NCBI GenBank assembly: GCA_964388485.1
Contig: CAYMAS010000011.1
Location: 33,098-97,097 of the forward strand
Reading direction: 5' to 3'
Length of the DNA stretch: 64,000 nt
DNA from: JBCDKH01 sp964388485
Lineage (GTDB): Bacteria > Planctomycetota > Phycisphaerae > Tepidisphaerales > Tepidisphaeraceae
Shown here: positions 51,515 through 63,335 of the stretch, piece by piece
Layout of the letters: each line of letters starts with the position of its first letter
Position numbering within the stretch: position 1 is the stretch's first letter
The notes under the pieces: generated by a model
Database searches by the model: none
Told to the model about the DNA's origin: nothing
The model's input: only the letters and a program-made list of their open reading frames with translations
Made by a program: the position numbers and the translations under genes

Positions 51515-51546
51515 GAGCCCGCTCATCTCGATGAGCGGGCTCTTTT
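51515..51546 (+). terminator. Rho-independent terminator of dnaK
   Basis: A perfect 12-bp stem (gagcccgctcat / atgagcgggctc) with a ctcg loop, then tttt. It starts 22 bp after the dnaK stop. Confidence 0.92.
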
Positions 51547-51572
51547 CGTTTCTAATCATGGTCCCGACCCAC

Positions 51573-51650
51573 CTGGTAGCCGCGGAGCCTGCTCCGCGTT
51601 TCAGGACGCTGTTGCAGCTGCTCGCACTGAGCGGGCTCCGCGGCTACCAG
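51573..51650. repeat. Element with 16-bp terminal inverted repeats (ctggtagccgcggagc)
   Basis: The two perfectly complementary ends (51573-51588 and 51635-51650) share the REP-like core found at 37010-37039. The left end also forms the inner hairpin gcggagc-ct-gctccgc. It lies between the dnaK terminator and the next gene. The remaining bases to 51752 show nothing else. Confidence 0.7.
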
Positions 51651-51752
51651 ATGCCGCGTAGACAAAGACAAGAGCTGCGTCGGTATAGGTCGAGGTAACC
51701 GTGCTTGCTTGCGAGTCCCCACTACCCACATCCTGCACGAAGAAATGCTGCA

Positions 51753-52523
51753 CTACCGTTTTCTCGCTGCTGCATCCACAAGAAGCGTGGACAGCTCCTC
51801 CAGCGAGACGAAGCGAACTGACCCATCGGCGTACAGGACGTTTGTTCCGGAGTCAGAGACGGTGTCATCCACATCGGCCTGGTGATGGTTCGGCTGACAA
51901 AAGCCAATGATCCCGTTTAGCGGCAGGGCGTTCAGAGGAACATTGAGCCGGTCGCCGAACAGGTGGTAGCTCGTCGTATCGCCCAACTTGAAGGGCGGCT
52001 GCCCCTCCACTTCGGTGCCGCTGGGACAGAGGAAGACAGCCGGAACCGCATCCGTCTCTTGGATGAGCGTCGCTATGTCCGGCACGACGGCATCGGGATG
52101 CTCGAGGCTGTACTGCACGATCGCCTGCCCGATTTGCCGCAGGTTGCTGCCGCATTTGACGCGATTGGCAGATTCGCGCGCACGACCGAGGGTCGGCAGC
52201 AGAAACATGGCCACGACGAGCAGCAGGCCGATCATCATTCCGAACACGGCGAAGGCCGAACCCTTCCGCGGCTCATCGAAACGCTCAAGCCGGACGCGCC
52301 TGATGCGTCGTGTGCGAAATAGCCCCGCTACACCGAAGAGCAACGCGAAGAACGCGAAGGGCACCGCCAGTACCGCGATGGCGGAACCGAGAGCGATGCC
52401 CAAGCCGACGAACGAGACCGCCACTGCACCGAAGAGGCCGGCCGCGACCGCGACGCGATCGGGTCCGACCACTTCTCCCTTCACCTTGCTCTCGTAGTCG
52501 AGCGTGGAGGATGGCTTTGCCAT
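51753..52523 (-). CDS. Pseudopilin-like protein with H-x-DG C-terminal motif
   Basis: A 256-residue protein. Unlike a normal prepilin it begins with a soluble segment, two hydrophobic helices (near 27-65) and then a third helix preceding MFLLPTLGRARESANRVKCGSNLRQIGQAIVQYS, the planctomycete pseudopilin core. The C-terminal NVLYADGSVRFVSLEELSTLL matches the H-x9-DG motif region of the family. It may have been built by adding membrane helices before the pilin-like core. No prepilin peptidase site is seen. It faces dnaK and lies downstream of secA on the same strand. Confidence 0.7.
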   Translation of the reverse strand: MAKPSSTLDYESKVKGEVVGPDRVAVAAGLFGAVAVSFVGLGIALGSAIAVLAVPFAFFALLFGVAGLFRTRRIRRVRLERFDEPRKGSAFAVFGMMIGLLLVVAMFLLPTLGRARESANRVKCGSNLRQIGQAIVQYSLEHPDAVVPDIATLIQETDAVPAVFLCPSGTEVEGQPPFKLGDTTSYHLFGDRLNVPLNALPLNGIIGFCQPNHHQADVDDTVSDSGTNVLYADGSVRFVSLEELSTLLVDAAARKR

Positions 52524-52546
52524 GTGCGGAACGTAGCGAGTTTGCG

Positions 52547-56443
<3,897 letters not shown>

Positions 56444-56527
56444 GAGATGATGGGGTGCGGACGCACCGGCAACTCGTACCGGAGCGAAAGGAGAAGCGGA
56501 CGAGATGAAGAAACACAGAAGCGACGC

Positions 56528-56848
56528 CTACGCCCGCACCGGCGGCGGCATTCGCGACTCATCGAACGTCAATTCCACCGACCGACACACCTCGGCCACT
56601 GGAAGCACCACCTGCCGCGGTGCCTCCCGCGGCGACTGCGTCCCGAGCAGTAGCATCGCCCGCCGCGCCGGCTCGTGTCGCTGCATCGGCCGACGCTGCA
56701 AACTCGCCTGCGTCACCTCCGCCGCCGCCCGCGCGAATCGAACCGCATTGCCATCAGCGGCGGACAGCACCGCACCGTCGGCACAGCAGGCCAAAACGAC
56801 CATCGCCAACAACAGGCTGCGAGGGATGGTCGTGGCGTGCGGGTTCAT
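56528..56848 (-). CDS. Small exported protein, unknown
   Basis: A 106-residue frame with a likely signal peptide (MNPHATTIPRSLLLAMVVLACCADGAVLSAAD) upstream of secA on the same strand. The mature part is helical and arginine-rich (FARAAAEVTQASLQRRPMQR) and ends RMPPPVRA. I do not recognise it. Expression is uncertain; the leader and the spacing to secA are the only support. Confidence 0.4.
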   Translation of the reverse strand: MNPHATTIPRSLLLAMVVLACCADGAVLSAADGNAVRFARAAAEVTQASLQRRPMQRHEPARRAMLLLGTQSPREAPRQVVLPVAEVCRSVELTFDESRMPPPVRA

Positions 56849-56949
56849 CAAGCGTCCGGCGGCCGCACTCTTCGATGCAAAGGCAGCAGAATCAAATCGG
56901 CGAACACGGCGTCGCGCCTGAGACAAATCCCCAAAGAAGCGAGTACGCG

Positions 56950-57801
56950 TCAGAGCAGGTCGCACAGTTCCGAGAAGTACGCCAGCCGCTTCGTCTCGAT
57001 CACGTCGTCCCCGTACCACCGGGTGAAGGTGCGGATCGCGTCCTTCCGCGCTCCGTTGAACGTCAGCGACCGAATCGCCGTCGCCAGGTCCAGGTGCCGA
57101 TCCGACAGGCACAAGCCGCCGACATCGATCAGGCCGACACGATCATCCAGACCGGCCAGGACGTTCGGCAGGCAGTAGTCGAAGTGCGTGACCACCGGAT
57201 CGATGTCTGGCATCTGCTTCTTTCGCAACTTGTTGAGCCGCTTCTCGAGCTTCCGTGGATCGTCGCCGCGGGCATCGAGTCGTGACGCACTGGCACCGCT
57301 CGCCACGTCGGCTTCGGCAAGGTCGAGCAGCTGGCCGATGTCCCGCTCCATCAGCGAACCGTCAACAGGCCGGTCGTGCAGCCAACGCAACAGCCGACCG
57401 GCCAGCCGAGCCACCCGCAGCGGCGTCGCCTCCATCGCCTTGTGCAGCGGCTCGCCCGGCACGCCGGTCGTCAGCAGATACCCCCATCGACCCACCGACG
57501 GATCCCGCTCCCGCTCCTCAATCGCCTCGACGCGGGCCACCCGCGGAGCCTCAACGTCCGTCGCCCGCTCCGAAAGCCAACGGATCTGCTGTGCCTCGCG
57601 ACACAACGGATGACCGCCGCTGTAGCTCGGCGGGCAGAGCTGGATCTTCAAATACCGATGTCCGCTTCCACCCGGATCGTCCAGCCGAAACACGTCCGCC
57701 CCGGAGCAATTGCCCGAAAGCCGCCGACCCTCAGCCACGCCGGTGGCCCGCAGAATCTCCTCCGGCACGTGGCTCGGTATTGGCAGCGGCGGCGACAGCA
57801 T
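56950..57801 (-). CDS. APH-like phosphotransferase (aminoglycoside-kinase fold)
   Basis: A 283-residue small kinase of the APH/choline-kinase fold. The catalytic loop is VVTHFDYCLPNVL; the usual HGD is HFD here, but the Asp and the downstream Asn are kept. The metal Asp sits in VGLIDVGGLCLSDRHLDLATA, a segment close to APH(3') enzymes (IDCGRLGVADRYQDLA). The N-terminal lobe has GNCSGADVFRL, then YLKIQ with the ATP lysine, and REAQQIRWL with its glutamate partner. Drug resistance is not implied; many family members phosphorylate other small molecules. A hairpin separates it from the lipoprotein gene. Confidence 0.75.
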   Translation of the reverse strand: MLSPPLPIPSHVPEEILRATGVAEGRRLSGNCSGADVFRLDDPGGSGHRYLKIQLCPPSYSGGHPLCREAQQIRWLSERATDVEAPRVARVEAIEERERDPSVGRWGYLLTTGVPGEPLHKAMEATPLRVARLAGRLLRWLHDRPVDGSLMERDIGQLLDLAEADVASGASASRLDARGDDPRKLEKRLNKLRKKQMPDIDPVVTHFDYCLPNVLAGLDDRVGLIDVGGLCLSDRHLDLATAIRSLTFNGARKDAIRTFTRWYGDDVIETKRLAYFSELCDLL

Positions 57802-57825
57802 GCGGGATCGGCGACCACCCTACGC

Positions 57826-57860
57826 GACGGGCCGCGACATGACACACGTCGCGGCCCGTC
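57826..57860 (-). terminator. Hairpin between lipoprotein and APH-like genes
   Basis: A perfect 13-bp stem (gacgggccgcgac and complement) with a 9-nt loop lies 29 bp after the lipoprotein stop on its transcript. No T-run follows. It probably ends the lipoprotein message. Confidence 0.55.
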
Positions 57861-57888
57861 AGGGTCATTATCAGGTCAACCCTTCGAT

Positions 57889-58347
57889 TCACTCGGCCTC
57901 GGGCAGCGTGAGATTCCAGCGCTTGTAGAAGGCTTCCTTCAGCTCGGCGTCGCCTTTGATGGTCATCTGCGGGACCGGGCTGCCGCGGCCGATGACGGTG
58001 AAGATCTCGCCGCCGACCTCGCCTTCCATAGCCTTGGCCATGTTGCGATCATCGAGGCTGCTCTTAACGACGACGAGGCGACGGCCGTTCTCGCTCTTGA
58101 TCTCGGTGTACTCGCCGTCCTGGTAGACGATCTCGCCGTTGTCGGCATCGAGCACGGCCTGGGCGTCGCCCATGTCGAGATTCACCAGCCTCATCGCTTC
58201 GTCGGTCAGCAACTCGGCTTCCTCATCGCCCTCGAAGACGACCGGGTCCGTTTCCGTCTGGACTTCGCCGTCCGATTCACAGCCGATCAGGCCGAAGGCG
58301 ACGAGCGAACCGCAGACGGCGGCAATGAGCGGATGGAGTTGGTTCAT
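57889..58347 (-). CDS. Lipoprotein, twin 1 (shares N-terminal half with 62608 gene)
   Basis: About 152 residues. The leader AAVCGSLVAFGLIGCESDG has a good lipobox (LIGC). The next 45 residues are very acidic (TDPVVFEGDEEAELLTDEAM, VNLDMGDAQAVL) and almost identical to the protein encoded at 62608-63186; the last 85 residues (ENGRRLVVVKSSLDDRNMAK and onward) differ completely. The DNA of the shared part is about 93% identical. I do not recognise the family. It lies downstream of the giant PPC-repeat gene on the same strand. Confidence 0.7.
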   Translation of the reverse strand: MNQLHPLIAAVCGSLVAFGLIGCESDGEVQTETDPVVFEGDEEAELLTDEAMRLVNLDMGDAQAVLDADNGEIVYQDGEYTEIKSENGRRLVVVKSSLDDRNMAKAMEGEVGGEIFTVIGRGSPVPQMTIKGDAELKEAFYKRWNLTLPEAE

Positions 58348-58523
58348 TCTGGTAATCCTGTTCAAGTATGTCGTGATCTGACGTCCCGGATGGGTCCGTC
58401 CAGCGGTTGCATCGTTGAGCGTCTGGCATCGACCCGCAACGCGAGAAATATGAAGATTCGACTAAGTAGCGTCTCCTGCAAGGCGAAGCCGGAGGAAGAC
58501 GGTGGTGCTCCGATCCGCATGCC

Positions 58524-58559
58524 AAAGCCGCCCCCACGCCTGCGAGACGTGGAGGCGGC
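58524..58559 (-). terminator. Terminator of the PPC-repeat gene
   Basis: On the minus strand a 12-bp stem (gccgcctccacg / cgtgggggcggc, one mismatch) with a 9-nt loop is followed by ttt. It lies about 55 bp after the stop at 58613. Confidence 0.65.
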
Positions 58560-58612
58560 AGACTACCTTGCTTCACCCGAGCCAGAAGGCCGAACGGCGA
58601 GGAATGGGACAC

Positions 58613-61600
58613 CTACAGCCGAGTGACGCTCAAGGCGTACTGGAAATTGACGTCCGAGATGTAGTCTTCGTCGCCGACGCCTGTCAACGCATCGTAAGCG
58701 TCGTTAAGCTCATGGCTCACGCCGACGTAGAAACGTCCGCTCGTCGTGAAGAAGTAGTCGATGTAGCCGTCGCCGTCCGACTCGCCCGGAGCTCTCTGAA
58801 AGGAGTCGTCGTCCAACTCGTTGCCCGAGCTGTCGAAGAGTCGAATCAGTGGGCCGAAGCCGCCTGCGGTTTCGGAGATGATGTCGAGGTCGATGCCGAA
58901 TCGCTCTCCAGCCGATGCGTCGAAGAAGAACATGTCGACGTCAGTCGGCGAGTCGATGGTGCCCGAGTTCGGCAGACCGCCAGCTTCGCTGATCTGGTCG
59001 TTGTTGTCGTCGTTGATCGTACGGACGACCTGCAAGCTCAAGTTGAACGTGCCGGTCGATCCACCGTCGACGTCGCCAGTGCCGTTCTCAGCGTCGTAGC
59101 TGTCGTTGTTCCTCGAACTGACGCCCACGTAGTAGGTGCCCGTGCTCTGCGGTGAGAACTCGAGGTAGCTGTCAACACCCTGCGGCTCGCCGGGCGCGGC
59201 ACCGTTGTCGTTCGAAGCGATCTGGTTGCCAAAGCGGTCGAAGACGCGGAGCAGGCTGTCGAGATTCCCCCCGACACGATCGACATCGAGCCCCCAGACC
59301 TCGCCAACCTGCGCACTGAAGCTGAACATGTCGACGTCGTCAGCAGGATCGATTGTGAAGCCGTTCTGTCCACCGGCATTGGCTTCGCCAATCTCGTCGT
59401 TGCTGTCGTCGTTCACTGCGAGCCGCTCCAGACGAAGGTCGAAGCTGCCGGTATCGCCGCCGATTCGATCCTCGTCACCCTCTATCGGATCGTACGACCG
59501 ATTGCGCCAGGAACTGACACCCACGTAATAGGAGCCGGCCGAAGGTGTGCGAAATTCAAGGTAGCTGTCATCGAAATCAAAGGGTTCACCGGGAGCTTGG
59601 CCGTTGTCATTGCTTGCCAGTTCCGTTCCGCTGGCGTCGAACAGACGGACATAGCTGTCGAGATTTCCCGCGCGACCATCAACATCGATCGCCCACAGGT
59701 CACCCGCTCCAGCATCAAACCGGAACATATCCACATCGCTCGACGGATCGATCGACCAGTTGTTCGCACCGCCTAAGTTGGCTTCCGAGATCTGATCATT
59801 GGGATCATCGAACGCGACTTGCAGTCGGTCGATGGTGACATCATAGGATCCAGTGTCGCTTCCAAACGGTGCGGTATCACCAAGGCCTGTGATAGGATCG
59901 TAATCAACGTTCCCATTGCCGCTGACACCTACGTAGTACGTAGCAGTAGTCGGCGCGGTGAATTGAATGAAGAAACCCGAAGCGTCGAGCTCGTTGCCGG
60001 CTGCGTCGAAGAGTCGAAGCTCCGCGAAGAAGCCCTGCTCATCTATGTTGATTTCCCATACCTCGTTTGCACTGGCAAAGAAGCTGAGCATGTCAACGTC
60101 CGTCGCCGGGTTGATGCTCCAATTGTTCACGCCGCCAGGATTGGCCTCGGAGATCTGGTCGTTCGGGTCGTTGTCGACGAAGATTTGATTGATCTCCAAG
60201 TCGAAGCGGCCGGTGCTGCCGCCGTTGACGCTGTCGCCGGTCCCGGTGACGGCGTTGTAGTTGTCGTTGCCGTTCCCGCTGATGCCGACGTAGTACGTGC
60301 CGCTCGACGAGAAGGAGTACGCCAGCGTGTCGCTGTACGAGATGTCGAGCTGCTCACCTCTCTGCGTGAAGAGCCGGATGATGCCGGCGAAGCCTTGATC
60401 GTCCAGATCAAGCCGGTACGTCTCACCCGCTTGCGCAAAAAAGCTCAGCATGTCGACGTCGCTAGCGGGATTGATGTTCCAGCCGAAGACGCTGCCGGGA
60501 TTGGCCTCGGAAATCTGATCGTTCGGGTCGTCGTCGACGATCGTGCGGCGGGAAATGTCGAGATCGAAAGTGCCCGTTCTCGAAGCGTTGGTGCTGTCGC
60601 CTTGGCCGGTGACGGGATTGTAATTGTCGTTCCCGTTACCACTGACGCCGACGAAGTAGTTGCCGGTGCTCGGTGCGGTGAAGGCAATGAAGTCTGACGT
60701 GGTCTGGCTCAGCTCTTCGCCGCCGCTGCTGAACAGCCGCAGAATGCCGGCAAAGCCGCGATCATCAAGCTCGATGTCCCACGTTTCACCAGCCGACGCG
60801 AAGAACGTCAGCATGTCGACGTCGCTCGCCGGGTTGATATTCCAGCCCGAGACGGTGCCGGAGTTGGCTTCGCTGATCTGATCGTTCGGGTCGTTGTCGA
60901 CCACGTTCAGCCGGTTGATGCGAACGTCGTACGTGCCGGTCCGACCCGCGCCCTGATCGCCGTTGCCGGTGATGGGGTTGTAACTCGTGTTGGCCGCGTC
61001 GCTGACACCGACGTAGAAGGTGCCGCTAAATGGGGCGACGAACTCGATATAGCTATCCGTGCCGGAGCCCTCACCGGGCGCTGCCGCGTTGTTGTTCGAG
61101 ATAAGCGTCGTTCCGCTGCTGTCGAAGACTCTCAGAAACCCGTCCAAATTGCCGCTGCGGCGGTCGAAGTCGATCGCCCAACGTTCGCCGCTCGACGCGT
61201 TGAAGCGGAGCATGTCGACATCACTGTCCGGATTAATGCTCCAGTTGTCGACGCTGCTGTCGCTGGCCTCGGAGATCTGATCGTTTGAGTCCGGTGTGCT
61301 CGACAGACGTTCGAGGCGAAGATCAAAGCTGCCGGTGCGTCCGAAGCTTCGGTCGCCGTTGCCGGTGATTGGATCGTACTCGTCGTTCGCAAGATCGGAC
61401 ACGCCGACGTAGAAGTTGCCGCTGAAGGGGAGCTGATACTCCAGATAGCTGTCGAGCGAGTTTGCGTTGAACGGATCACCAGGAGCGAGTTGATCATCGT
61501 TGGCTGCAAGCTCATTCCCACTTGAATCGAAGATGCGAAGATACGAGTCGAGGCCGCCAATGCCGCTGTTCGTGTCAACGTCGATCGCCCACACCTCACC

Positions 61601-62197
61601 CGCCACGCCGCGGAAGAACCGCATGTCGACGTCACTGCCGGGGTTGATCGACCAGTTCGTCACGCCGCCTTCCTCGGCTTCGCTAATCTGGTCGTTCGGG
61701 TCGTTGCCGCCGGCGAAGGTGCGGTTGATGCGAAGGTCGAAGCTGCCGGTGGTGAAGCCGGCCTCGTCGCCGGAGCCGGTGACAATGCTGTAGTCCTCGT
61801 TCCCGTTGGCGCTCACACCGACGTAGTACCGGCCCGACGACTGTACTGTGTAGCGAATGAAGCTGTCGAGAAAATCGAAGCCACCCCCGCTCCCTTGATC
61901 GTCGTTGCTCGCCACCTCGAAACCGTCGGCGTCGAAGATCCGGAGGAACGAGTCGAGCTCGCTGTTAGGCGTATCGACATTGATCTCCCAGATGTCGTCA
62001 GCATTGGCATCGAAGTACCGAAGATCGACATCCGAAGCCGGGTTGATCGACCAATTGGTCACGCCGCCTTCTTCGGCTTCGTCGATCTGGTCGTTCGGGT
62101 CGTTCGCCGCGAGAAGGCGACGAATCTCGAGCTTCTCGACGACGTTTACTCGATCAGCAGCCGCCGAAATGAGGCGGTTCTTAAACATCCGTGACAT
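58613..62197 (-). CDS. Giant secreted protein with nine PPC-like repeats
   Basis: About 1194 residues. A taggag ribosome site 5-6 nt before ATG 62197 fixes the start. The N-terminus (MSRMFKNRLISAAADRVNVV, then EKLEIRRLLAAN) has the LExRxLL-type motif seen on many planctomycete exported proteins. Nine repeats of about 120 residues follow. Each opens NDPNDQISEAEEGGVTNWSI or a variant, continues with SDVDM, a WAIDVD strand, an LDSYLRIFDSSGNELASNDD hairpin and SFYVGVS-like strands with GNGD loops, and ends in DLRI. This is the pre-peptidase C-terminal (PPC) jelly-roll fold. The Asp-rich loops suggest calcium. No catalytic domain or anchor is seen, so it is probably a cell-surface or matrix protein. 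Confidence 0.85.
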   Translation of the reverse strand: MSRMFKNRLISAAADRVNVVEKLEIRRLLAANDPNDQIDEAEEGGVTNWSINPASDVDLRYFDANADDIWEINVDTPNSELDSFLRIFDADGFEVASNDDQGSGGGFDFLDSFIRYTVQSSGRYYVGVSANGNEDYSIVTGSGDEAGFTTGSFDLRINRTFAGGNDPNDQISEAEEGGVTNWSINPGSDVDMRFFRGVAGEVWAIDVDTNSGIGGLDSYLRIFDSSGNELAANDDQLAPGDPFNANSLDSYLEYQLPFSGNFYVGVSDLANDEYDPITGNGDRSFGRTGSFDLRLERLSSTPDSNDQISEASDSSVDNWSINPDSDVDMLRFNASSGERWAIDFDRRSGNLDGFLRVFDSSGTTLISNNNAAAPGEGSGTDSYIEFVAPFSGTFYVGVSDAANTSYNPITGNGDQGAGRTGTYDVRINRLNVVDNDPNDQISEANSGTVSGWNINPASDVDMLTFFASAGETWDIELDDRGFAGILRLFSSGGEELSQTTSDFIAFTAPSTGNYFVGVSGNGNDNYNPVTGQGDSTNASRTGTFDLDISRRTIVDDDPNDQISEANPGSVFGWNINPASDVDMLSFFAQAGETYRLDLDDQGFAGIIRLFTQRGEQLDISYSDTLAYSFSSSGTYYVGISGNGNDNYNAVTGTGDSVNGGSTGRFDLEINQIFVDNDPNDQISEANPGGVNNWSINPATDVDMLSFFASANEVWEINIDEQGFFAELRLFDAAGNELDASGFFIQFTAPTTATYYVGVSGNGNVDYDPITGLGDTAPFGSDTGSYDVTIDRLQVAFDDPNDQISEANLGGANNWSIDPSSDVDMFRFDAGAGDLWAIDVDGRAGNLDSYVRLFDASGTELASNDNGQAPGEPFDFDDSYLEFRTPSAGSYYVGVSSWRNRSYDPIEGDEDRIGGDTGSFDLRLERLAVNDDSNDEIGEANAGGQNGFTIDPADDVDMFSFSAQVGEVWGLDVDRVGGNLDSLLRVFDRFGNQIASNDNGAAPGEPQGVDSYLEFSPQSTGTYYVGVSSRNNDSYDAENGTGDVDGGSTGTFNLSLQVVRTINDDNNDQISEAGGLPNSGTIDSPTDVDMFFFDASAGERFGIDLDIISETAGGFGPLIRLFDSSGNELDDDSFQRAPGESDGDGYIDYFFTTSGRFYVGVSHELNDAYDALTGVGDEDYISDVNFQYALSVTRL

Positions 62198-62607
62198 GCA
62201 CGCTCCTACAGAATGACTGGAAATCAGCACCGGCGACCCCCGCCGGCACATGTCGGAAGAACAGCTGCAGAGCGAGCCCTGGGAACGCTTCCGACTTATC
62301 CACGGTAGTAGAACCACGTGGTCCCTGAAAGCGAAGACTTCGCTAAGGCCACATTGTCATCTGTTGGATCGACTCTTGTCCACCTGAAGTAGCGAGAGGT
62401 CGTGACGGAGCCTTAAAGTGAGGCAGAGCGAATGCTAGGAACTCACGAGTACCGAGTACCGAGTACCGAGTACCGAGTACCGAGTATTGAGTTTCAAGGG
62501 ATATCGAGAACGCAAAGTAATCAACAAATGAAACCGAGGAGAAGCACCGGCGACTAAATGTCTCCGGCACTGTTTACTCGGTACGCCTTACTCGATATTT
62601 CCGCCCC
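62198..62607. other. Non-coding region between twin lipoprotein 2 and the PPC gene
   Basis: About 410 bp upstream of the PPC gene. A short frame across it has a tandem YSVLGTR-type peptide that merely reflects the DNA repeat, so I call no gene. It holds the gagtacc array and its inverted partner, and presumably the promoter of the PPC gene, which I cannot place. Confidence 0.6.
62447..62488. repeat. Tandem gagtacc heptamer array (five perfect, one imperfect unit)
   Basis: Five exact heptamers (62447-62481) then gagtatt. An inverted partner (tactcggtac) occurs at 62575-62584, so the two could pair as a hairpin around about 90 bp. The partner lies about 25 bp from the 3' end of the lipoprotein frame. 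Confidence 0.85.
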
Positions 62608-63186
62608 TTACGCCGCCCGCGACATCGCGCCGCCGGTCGTGTAGGTTGAGACGGGGTCGCACGCGTAACCCGTCTGCATCCGCAGGTTGAAGTAGATCGC
62701 GGCGAGCCAGACCTTCGCGCCCGGCTGGACCCTCTGGGAAAACGTGTGCGTCACCATCGTCTTCGTGGTGCCGGCTTCGAACTTCCATGCGTCCAGATCG
62801 TCCGGAGGCGTTTCTCCGACAAAGGTATAGCGATTGGCTCCCTTGACGTATTTAAGCCTACGCCGCTTGCCTTCTTCGTCGCGAAGCTCGAGCACAGCCT
62901 GGGCGTCGTCCATGTCAAGATTCACCAGCCTCATCGCTTCGTCGGTCAGCAACTCGGCTTCCTCATCCCCTTCGAAGACGACCGGGTCCGTTTCCGTCTG
63001 GACAACGCCGTCCGATTCACAGCCGATCAGGCCAAAGGCAATAAGTGAACCGCAGACGGCGGCGAGGATGGAGCTGCTGGAGGTGGTCGTGTCGTGTTCC
63101 TGGCTGATTGTTCGAAGGATCCGGGCTAGCCGATGTCGGCCTTGCCTCTCGTCGCCGATGCTTGCGCGAGCGACGACAGCCCGCAA
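62608..63186 (-). CDS. Lipoprotein twin 2, start codon missing or degenerate
   Basis: The lipoprotein leader (AAVCGSLIAFGLIGCESDG) and acidic 45-residue segment match twin 1, but the C-terminal part (LKYVKGANRYTFVGE, then FEAGTTKTMVTHTFSQRV and YFNLRMQTGYACDPV) is different. At the position of the twin 1 ATG this copy has no start codon; the nearest is TTG at 63186, which adds 40 arginine-rich residues before the leader. It may be a decayed or recombined copy, or may use a rare start. The two twins flank the PPC-repeat gene on the same strand. Confidence 0.5.
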   Translation of the reverse strand: MRAVVARASIGDERQGRHRLARILRTISQEHDTTTSSSSILAAVCGSLIAFGLIGCESDGVVQTETDPVVFEGDEEAELLTDEAMRLVNLDMDDAQAVLELRDEEGKRRRLKYVKGANRYTFVGETPPDDLDAWKFEAGTTKTMVTHTFSQRVQPGAKVWLAAIYFNLRMQTGYACDPVSTYTTGGAMSRAA

Positions 63187-63335
63187 CGGGCAAGCTGTAA
63201 AGATTTAGCTAACCGAACCGGCGTGCCAGTGGACGGATTTCTCCGTCGTCCCGATCGCCGCCGAGGAACCTCAAGCACGCAACGGATGACGGATGAGCGA
63301 AGACGGCGTCAGTAGCACAACGAGCGTGCCCATTC

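Noticed and set aside
62447..62488. Possible CRISPR array
   Set aside because: Units are 7 bp with no spacers; it is a simple tandem repeat.
62343..62570. Short frame encoding repeated YSVLGTR peptides
   Set aside because: It only reflects the heptamer repeat; no start signal or leader is visible.
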